A DNA stretch of 11,991 nucleotides, taken from assembly GCA_004299545.1 (NCBI GenBank), contig SCRB01000989.1, positions 1 through 11,991 on the forward strand, written 5' to 3'. Both the position numbers and the translations under genes were made by a program. The notes beneath the pieces were generated by a model. It made no database searches. It worked only from the letters and a program-made list of their open reading frames with translations, and had not been told where the DNA came from. The stretch is from Rhizobiaceae bacterium. Lineage in GTDB: Bacteria; Pseudomonadota; Alphaproteobacteria; Rhizobiales; Rhizobiaceae. This document shows positions 7,016 to 11,991 of the stretch, one piece after another (position 1 is the first letter of the stretch; every line of letters begins with the position of its first letter).

Positions 7016-7845
7016 GTGAGAAACGGCTTTTCCTTCATCGTCTCCGCAATGGGCACCCCAAGCCGGCTGAGGATCGTCGGTGCAAGCTGGAGCTGGTCGA
7101 GAAGGGCATTTTCCTCGGGGCCCCGGCCGGCGCCGAAATAATAAAGCGCGACATCCTGCTGCGCCTCTTCACGGCCGCCATGATGGCCGCGGTCGGTTTG
7201 CCCGTGATCGGCGGTGACGATCACCTCGTAGCCCGCAGCGCGCCATCTCGGCAGAAAGGCTGCAAGCATGCCATCCATGGCGTAAACGGCATGATCCATC
7301 TCGTAGCAGTCGTGGCCGAAACGGTGGCCCATCGAATCCAGCGTGCAGGTGTGGAGAATAGCGTAATCGACGCCGAAGCGTTCCGTCAGCATGGTCAGCG
7401 TAGCGAAAAGGTCGACGTCGGACGGCGTCATCTGGTTGTGGCGGTCGTAACCCGTCATGGTGTGGAAACGGCCATGGGTGATGGTGCCGCCCGATTCGTC
7501 ATATTCGATATCGCGCACCGGATCGAAGGGGTAGCGGTTGAAGAATTCCGACCAGTAGGAATGCGTCACCGCCCCCGTTTTGCCACCCGCCTTTATAATT
7601 TCGGAGAAGATGTCGGGCTGCGCGACGCGGAAGCGAACCTCGTTCGACAGGATGCCGTGGACCTGCGGCGGCACGCCGGTGTGGATCGAGGCGTAGCAGC
7701 AGGCCGAGGTCGATGGCAGGACCGAACGCATCTTCCAGACGAGCGCCTCTCCCGACTGGACCCAGCCTTCCAGATTACCCATCAGGCGGCGCCAGTTCCG
7801 GTAGGGGACACCGTCAATGATGATGAGCAGGAGTTTCGAGCGCAT
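6991..7845 (-). CDS. Small phosphodiesterase/nucleotide pyrophosphatase, alkaline phosphatase superfamily
   Basis: A 284-residue metal-dependent phosphodiesterase or phosphatase with no signal peptide. Metal-ligand and active-site motifs of the type I phosphodiesterase family can be followed: IIIDGVP (8-14, D11); LPSTSACCYASIHTGVPP (43-60), where alignment to P-T-K-T-F-P puts the nucleophile at S47 instead of the usual Thr; TLDSMGHRFG (168-177, D170 and H174); and TADHGQ (211-216, D213 and H214). HHGG follows at 221-224. It is shorter than secreted family members. The last residues, from about 279, are encoded by the junction repeat. The ATG is 48 bases after the ATPase gene, so it is likely the last gene of the transporter operon and may cleave an imported phosphodiester. 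Family is clear; substrate unknown. Confidence 0.85.
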   Translation of the reverse strand: MRSKLLLIIIDGVPYRNWRRLMGNLEGWVQSGEALVWKMRSVLPSTSACCYASIHTGVPPQVHGILSNEVRFRVAQPDIFSEIIKAGGKTGAVTHSYWSEFFNRYPFDPVRDIEYDESGGTITHGRFHTMTGYDRHNQMTPSDVDLFATLTMLTERFGVDYAILHTCTLDSMGHRFGHDCYEMDHAVYAMDGMLAAFLPRWRAAGYEVIVTADHGQTDRGHHGGREEAQQDVALYYFGAGRGPEENALLDQLQLAPTILSRLGVPIAETMKEKPFLTWSMMRSS

Positions 7846-7893
7846 GGGTGATCGATCCAGACAAGAATTTCAGATTGCGTCAGCGAACTGAAA

Positions 7894-9567
7894 TCAATTC
7901 CCCGCCGATTCCATCCGCCGTCCGCTGATCGCCTTTTCAAGCCAGCCGATCTCCATCTCCGGCACCGAGGAAAGGAGAAGGTCGGTATAGGCGTCGAAGG
8001 GAGGCGTGAGCACCTCGCTTCGCGGTCCGTAGCGTACGACGCTGCCGCGATACATCACGGCAATGGAATCGGCGATCGATTTCACCGTCGCAAGATCGTG
8101 GGTGATGAAGAGATAGGCGACGTTTTCCTCCTGCTGGAGGTTCAAAAGCAGCTTGAGGATGCCGTTCGCGACGAGCGGATCGAGCGCGCTCGTCACCTCG
8201 TCGCAGATGATGAGCTTAGGCTTGGCCGCAAGCGCCCGAGCGATGCAGACACGCTGCTTCTGGCCGCCCGAAAGCTCCGCCGGATAGCGGTCGAAGAAGC
8301 CGCTGCCCATCTCGATCTTGTCGAGCAATTCGCGCACCATCTCATCGCGCTTGCGGCCCTTGAGGCCAAAATAGAACTGGATGGGGCGGCCGATGATTGT
8401 GCCGACCGTCTGCCGCGGGTTCATTGCCACGTCGGCCATCTGATAGATCATCTGCAATTCGCGCAGGTCGTTCTTCTTGCGGTCGCCAAGTCTGGGCGGC
8501 AGCGGCCGTCCATCGAAGACGATCGACCCTTCCATCGGCGGCAACAGGCCGGTGATGGCGCGCGCCAGTGTCGATTTGCCGGATCCGGATTCGCCGACGA
8601 CGGCGAGCGTCTGGCCGGCCGAGAGATCGACGGAAACGTTCTTCAGCACCTTCACCTGGCCGCCGCCATAGGCCGCGGTGACGTTTTTCACCGACAGGAT
8701 GGGTTCCGCCGGCTTATGTTCCTCATGGGGGATCTCATGGACCGAAACCAGCGCGCCCGTATATTGCTCCCTCGGTTCCTTGATGATCTGCCTGGTGTCG
8801 CCCTTTTCGACCTTCTTGCCATGGCGGAGAACCATGATGTCGTCGGCTACCTGCGCCACGACGGCGAGGTCGTGGGTAATGTAGAGCGCGGCGACACCGG
8901 TGTCGCGGATCGCCTTCTTGATCGCGGCGAGAACGTCGATCTGTGTCGTCACGTCGAGCGCGGTGGTGGGCTCGTCGAAGACGATGAGATCCGGCTTGGA
9001 ACAAAGCGCCATGGCGGTCATGACGCGCTGCAACTGGCCACCTGAAACCTGATGCGGATAGCGATCGCCGATATGTTCCGGATCCGGAAGGCTCAACTCC
9101 TTAAAGAGCGCGATGGCGCGCTTCTCAGCTTCGGCGCGGGAGAAGACACCATGCTTGAGCGACGCCTCGATGACCTGCCGCATCAAGCGGTGCGCGGGGT
9201 TGAAGGCAGCGGCTGCGGATTGCGCGACATAGCAGACTTCGCGCCCGCGCAACTGGCGGAAGCCTTTCTGCCCGCCCTTCAATATATCGCGCCCGTTCAG
9301 GATCACCTGCCCGCCGGTGATGCGCACACCGCCCCTGCCATAACCCATGGAGGAAAGGCCGATCGTCGATTTTCCCGCGCCCGATTCGCCGATCAGGCCA
9401 AGCACCTTGCCCTTGGTGAGCGTCAAGGAGACATCGTCGACGATGACGATATCCCTCGGGTCCTCTCCCGGCGGATAGACGGTCGCCTCTATCCTGAGGT
9501 TGCGGATGTCGAGAAGCGCACCGGATTCGGAACCCTGCGGCCTTTTCGCTTGCCTAGGCATTGCCAC
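7894..9567 (-). CDS. Peptide-type ABC transporter ATP-binding protein with two fused NBDs (DppD-DppF type)
   Basis: Energises a Dpp/Opp-family importer. The 557 residues hold two complete ABC domains. NBD1: Walker A GESGAGKST (60-68), Q-loop Q116, signature VSGGQLQRV (174-182), Walker B LIVFDEP (194-200), H-loop H232. NBD2: Walker A GESGSGKST (325-333), Q376, signature LSGGQKQRV (432-440), Walker B LIICDEV (452-458), H490. Both sites have intact catalytic residues, so both may hydrolyse ATP. A DppF/OppF C-terminal extension follows each domain (YTGALVSVHEIP; YTDLLLSSVPE). The ATG at 9567 overlaps the end of the upstream permease gene by 14 bases; an in-frame ATG at 9561 is also possible. The fused form is common in rhizobia, where it replaces separate DppD and DppF subunits. 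Confidence 0.93.
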   Translation of the reverse strand: MAMPRQAKRPQGSESGALLDIRNLRIEATVYPPGEDPRDIVIVDDVSLTLTKGKVLGLIGESGAGKSTIGLSSMGYGRGGVRITGGQVILNGRDILKGGQKGFRQLRGREVCYVAQSAAAAFNPAHRLMRQVIEASLKHGVFSRAEAEKRAIALFKELSLPDPEHIGDRYPHQVSGGQLQRVMTAMALCSKPDLIVFDEPTTALDVTTQIDVLAAIKKAIRDTGVAALYITHDLAVVAQVADDIMVLRHGKKVEKGDTRQIIKEPREQYTGALVSVHEIPHEEHKPAEPILSVKNVTAAYGGGQVKVLKNVSVDLSAGQTLAVVGESGSGKSTLARAITGLLPPMEGSIVFDGRPLPPRLGDRKKNDLRELQMIYQMADVAMNPRQTVGTIIGRPIQFYFGLKGRKRDEMVRELLDKIEMGSGFFDRYPAELSGGQKQRVCIARALAAKPKLIICDEVTSALDPLVANGILKLLLNLQQEENVAYLFITHDLATVKSIADSIAVMYRGSVVRYGPRSEVLTPPFDAYTDLLLSSVPEMEIGWLEKAISGRRMESAGN

Positions 9568-10384
9568 GTCCTCCCTTGAGGTCGGTCGTGCGGTTCAAAA
9601 TCCAGTCTGCGACCAGATTGACCGAGATGGCAAGGATGGAAATGGCCGCCGCCGGCAGGAGCGCGGCCGGAACGCCGAAGACGATGCCGTCCTTGTTTTC
9701 CTTGACCATGCCGCCCCAGTCGGAGGCCGGCGGCTGGACGCCGAGGCCGAGGAAGGAGAGCGCGGACAGGAACAGGATGGCGAAGATGAAGCGCAGCCCG
9801 AGTTCCGCCACGAGCGGCGAGAGCGCGTTCGGCAGGATCTCGCGGAAGATGATCCATAGCTTGCCTTCGCCGCGCAGCTTGGCCGCCTCGACGAAATCCA
9901 TGACGTTGATGTCGACGGCGACGGCGCGCGAGATACGGAAGACTCGCGTCGAATCGAGAATGCCCATGACGAGAATGAGGATCAGCGTATCGGCCGGCAG
10001 CACGGACAATACGACGAGCGCGAAGATCAATGTCGGTATCGACATGATCAGATCGATGAAGCGCGACAGCAACTCGTCGAACCAGCCGCCGACGACCGCG
10101 GCGGTAAAGCCGAGGCTGGCGCCGAGCGTAAAGGAAAGCGCAGTGGCGAGAGCGGCAATGAAAAGAGTGATGCGCGCGCCGTAAAGCAGCCTCGTCAAAA
10201 GGTCGCGGCCGAGATTGTCGGTGCCGAGCCAGTGCGCCGCAGAACCTGGCGCCCAGACGTCCCCAACCACCGCGGTGTCGGAATAGGGAGCGATCCACGG
10301 CGTGAAGATCGCCACCAGGATATAGAGAGCGGTGATGATGATGCCGAGCAGGGCGGTCGGCGGGATGCGGCGAATGTCAAGCAT
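9554..10384 (-). CDS. Peptide-type ABC transporter permease (DppC/OppC family)
   Basis: Inner-membrane permease of 276 residues. An OppC-type N-terminal segment with a first membrane helix (about 12-30) is followed by HWLGTDNLGRDLLTRLLYGAR (51-71), the hallmark of DppC/OppC proteins. Further helices lie at about 73-97, 112-145, 190-214 and 242-263. The cytoplasmic EAA loop that docks on the ATPase is at about 164-187 (EAAKLRG followed by ILPN). The start is 9 bases after the stop of the first permease, with GAGG about 8 bases upstream of the ATG. It would pair with the DppB-type permease to form the translocation pore. Confidence 0.93.
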   Translation of the reverse strand: MLDIRRIPPTALLGIIITALYILVAIFTPWIAPYSDTAVVGDVWAPGSAAHWLGTDNLGRDLLTRLLYGARITLFIAALATALSFTLGASLGFTAAVVGGWFDELLSRFIDLIMSIPTLIFALVVLSVLPADTLILILVMGILDSTRVFRISRAVAVDINVMDFVEAAKLRGEGKLWIIFREILPNALSPLVAELGLRFIFAILFLSALSFLGLGVQPPASDWGGMVKENKDGIVFGVPAALLPAAAISILAISVNLVADWILNRTTDLKGGRGNA

Positions 10385-10393
10385 CGGCGATCC

Positions 10394-11353
10394 TCACTTC
10401 GGGTGCCGCAGGCGCGGGTTTGAAAGGATCGCGAAAATATCGGCCAGCATGTTGAGGCCGATATAGACGGCCGCGAAGATCAGGCCGCAATCCTGCACCA
10501 CCGGCACGTCGCGCTTGGCGACGTGATCGACCAGATATTGGCCCATCCCCGGATAAACGAAGATCACCTCGATCACGACTACACCGACGACCAGATAGGC
10601 GAGGTTGAGCATGATGACATTGATGATCGGCGCGATCGAATTGGGAAAGGCGTGGTGCCAGATGATCTCGAACTGAGACAGCCCCTTGAGTTGGGCAGTC
10701 TCGACATAGGCGGACTGCATGACGTTGAGGATCGCCGCGCGCGTCATGCGCATCATCTGCGCCAGAACGACCAGCGTCAGCGCGGTGGCCGGCAGGACGA
10801 TGGCGTTCATCCGCTGGAGGAACGGCATGCCGTCGAAGACCGTCGAGACGCTGGTGAACCAGCCGAGCTTCACCGCGACGAAATAGATCAGGAGATAGCC
10901 GATGAAGAAATCGGGCAGCGAAATGGTCAAAAGCGTGGTGGCGGAGATCATCTTGTCGATGAAGCCGTTCTTGTGGCGCACTGCGATCAGCCCCAGAACG
11001 GTCGACAGGGGAACGGAAATCGCCGCCGCCCAGAACGCTAGGAAAAGCGTGTTTTTCAGCCTTTGCCAGAGTTCCGGGCCGATCGGAAGGCCGTTCGACA
11101 GCGCGTTACCAAGATGGCCCGTGAGCAGCCCGCCCAGCCATTCGAGGTAACGCAGATAGGCGGGCTGGTTGAGACCGAGCGACTCACGCAGATTGGCCAC
11201 GGCTTCTGGTGTCGCCGACTGGCCAAGGATGGATTGAGCGACGTCGCCGGGAAGAATCTGCGTCCCGACGAAGATCAGGAGGGAAACCGCGAACAACAGG
11301 ATGACGCTCAGGCCAACACGCTGCGCGACCAGTTTCAGCAGCGGTGATTTCAT
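10394..11353 (-). CDS. Peptide-type ABC transporter permease (DppB/OppB family)
   Basis: Inner-membrane permease of 319 residues. The N-terminus has a first helix (about 13-31) followed by ILPGDVA (33-39), then the periplasmic segment LGLNQPAYLRYLEWL (59-73) typical of DppB. Helices follow at about 102-125, 136-162, 184-200, 240-264 and 288-310. The EAA loop YVETAQLKG...HAFPN (216-238) contacts the ATPase. PDFF (147-150) is a conserved family motif, and VFVYPGMGQ is represented as IFVYPGMGQ (264-272). The gene begins 15 bases after the binding-protein stop. Since the binding-protein gene upstream is interrupted by an insertion sequence, transcription of this gene may be reduced or may depend on readout from that element. 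Confidence 0.93.
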   Translation of the reverse strand: MKSPLLKLVAQRVGLSVILLFAVSLLIFVGTQILPGDVAQSILGQSATPEAVANLRESLGLNQPAYLRYLEWLGGLLTGHLGNALSNGLPIGPELWQRLKNTLFLAFWAAAISVPLSTVLGLIAVRHKNGFIDKMISATTLLTISLPDFFIGYLLIYFVAVKLGWFTSVSTVFDGMPFLQRMNAIVLPATALTLVVLAQMMRMTRAAILNVMQSAYVETAQLKGLSQFEIIWHHAFPNSIAPIINVIMLNLAYLVVGVVVIEVIFVYPGMGQYLVDHVAKRDVPVVQDCGLIFAAVYIGLNMLADIFAILSNPRLRHPK

Positions 11354-11368
11354 GGAGAGCGGCCCCGT

Positions 11369-11873
11369 TCAGGCCGCAAGCCAACATTCAGCCAGAGCGT
11401 ATCCGTTACCCATTTCCTGCGCCGGATTCTTGACGAAGCCTTCGACACCCTTGCCGGTGGCGTCGATATACTGATTGAAGAAGGGAACGATCAGGCCGCC
11501 CTGATCGCGCATCATCATCGCCATGTCACGATAGATCTTCTTGCGCTTTTCCTTGTCGAGTTCGCCGCGCGCCGCGATGATCATCTTGTCGAATTCCGGC
11601 CGTTTCCAGCGCGTGTCGTTCCAGTCGGCGCTGGAAATGTAGGCGGTGGAATACATCTGGTCCTGCGTTGGACGCCCGCCCCAATAGGAGAGCGAGAACG
11701 GCTTCTTGTTCCAGACTTCCGACCAGTAGCCGTCCCCCGGTTCCCGCTTGACCGTGATGGTAATGCCGCATTTGGCGCAGCTTTGCTGGTAGAGCTGCGC
11801 CGCATCGACGGCACCGGGGAAGGCGACGTCGGAGGTGCGCAGAAGGATGGCGCCGCTGTGGCCGGATTTCTTG
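11369..11873 (-). pseudogene. Peptide-type ABC solute-binding protein (SBP_bac_5), C-terminal fragment cut by an insertion sequence
   Basis: Only about 167 C-terminal residues of a protein normally some 500-550 long are seen. They read from KKSGHSGAI through SDVAFPGAVDAA, GDGYWSEVW and YWGGRPTQDQMYSTAY to GLIVPFFNQYIDATG near the end; these are typical of the last lobe of peptide-binding proteins in rhizobial Dpp-like systems. The stop TGA is at 11369-11371, 15 bases before the first permease gene, as expected for the leading gene of this operon. Homology-like sequence ends near 11873, where an insertion-sequence end begins. The frame happens to stay open into that element up to the window edge, but the added residues do not look like a binding protein. 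The N-terminal part and signal peptide may lie beyond the element. Confidence 0.82.
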
Positions 11874-11991
11874 TGTCCGTCGTCAGAACATTTGGCGCAA
11901 GTCGCGGCGTAAATTAGCGGAGTGTCGGCCTCGTCTGGGGTTGATGTTAGGCGGCGAGCTTGCGGTGGTGCAAGCGCCGGTGTTCGATGGT
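11874..11991 (-). mobile_element. Right end of an insertion sequence, transposase-downstream side; continues past the window
   Basis: Beyond the binding-protein fragment the sequence becomes that of an insertion-sequence end: a noncoding terminal stretch (11874-11946) followed by the last codons of a transposase on the minus strand. The boundary is placed where the plus strand reads TGTCCGTCGTCAG, since many IS3-like elements end in TG...CA, and where binding-protein similarity stops. The exact base is uncertain by several positions, and no target-site duplication can be seen because the other end is outside the window. Confidence 0.7.
11947..11991 (-). CDS. Transposase (integrase-core type), last 14 residues only
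   Basis: Read on the minus strand, 11991 to 11947 gives TIEHRRLHHRKLAA followed by TAA. This matches my recollection of the C-terminus of rve/DDE integrase-core transposases common in rhizobia, whose tails run ERIKRKTIEHRRL... . The frame differs from that of the interrupted binding protein. The fragment is too short to fix the IS family; IS3-like or IS481-like are the candidates. Confidence 0.65.
   Translation of the reverse strand, partial: TIEHRRLHHRKLAA

Noticed and set aside
8098..9045. 315-codon plus-strand frame opposite the ABC ATPase gene
   Set aside because: The minus-strand frame has both Walker and signature motif sets; the plus-strand product is a low-information Asp/Arg/His-rich translation.
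10523..11041. Plus-strand frame opposite the DppB permease gene, very rich in Asp, Arg and His
   Set aside because: This composition is the expected antisense image of hydrophobic membrane-helix codons, not a real protein.
11769..11899. CATTTGGCGCA occurs twice, at 11769-11779 and 11889-11899, once in the binding-protein fragment and once in the insertion-sequence end
   Set aside because: An 11-base match with unrelated flanks is compatible with chance and does not fit a target duplication, because the first copy lies about 100 bases inside the gene.
11874..11991. Open minus-strand frame continuing the binding protein to the window edge
   Set aside because: The added residues have no resemblance to a solute-binding protein, and another frame of the same DNA encodes a convincing transposase C-terminus.

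Overview
The window is a GC-rich chromosomal or megaplasmid segment that looks like an alphaproteobacterium of the order Hyphomicrobiales (Rhizobium/Ensifer/Agrobacterium/Mesorhizobium type). This rests on codon usage, on protein flavour, and on two kinds of palindromic repeat that resemble dispersed repeats of these genomes. It holds two convergent operons with almost no spare DNA; no gene-free stretch exceeds about 110 bases.

Plus strand, 1-6900: a tightly packed catabolic operon of six genes. In order: the C-terminal three quarters of a beta-keto acid cleavage enzyme (BKACE, probably 3-dehydrocarnitine specific), L-carnitine dehydrogenase, an acyl-CoA dehydrogenase, an NDP-forming acyl-CoA ligase, a CaiD-like crotonobetainyl-CoA hydratase, and an HSL-family alpha/beta hydrolase. 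Read as a pathway, the ligase activates gamma-butyrobetaine, crotonobetaine or carnitine to its CoA ester. The dehydrogenase gives crotonobetainyl-CoA and the hydratase gives L-carnitinyl-CoA. After thioester release, carnitine dehydrogenase gives 3-dehydrocarnitine, and BKACE with acetyl-CoA gives betainyl-CoA plus acetoacetate, leading to glycine betaine. Individual families are clear from motifs; the substrate assignment is inferred from the CaiD and carnitine dehydrogenase signatures and from the gene set.

Centre, 6901-6990: the convergent junction. It is filled by a rhizobial-type inverted repeat that runs into the last codons of the minus-strand gene and may act as a two-way terminator.

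Minus strand, 11991 down to 6991: an insertion-sequence end, then the C-terminal part of a peptide-type (SBP_bac_5) solute-binding protein, a DppB-type permease, a DppC-type permease, a fused two-NBD ATPase, and a small cytoplasmic phosphodiesterase of the alkaline phosphatase superfamily. The insertion sequence has cut into the binding-protein gene, so the importer is probably crippled unless the missing part lies beyond the window.

The most unusual single feature is a 136-bp, nearly perfect palindromic element sitting in frame inside the acyl-CoA ligase gene (4375-4510). It is translated as an extra Pro/Gly/Arg-rich linker of about 46 residues between the ligase and ATP-grasp parts. No wholly new defence or mobile system was recognised.
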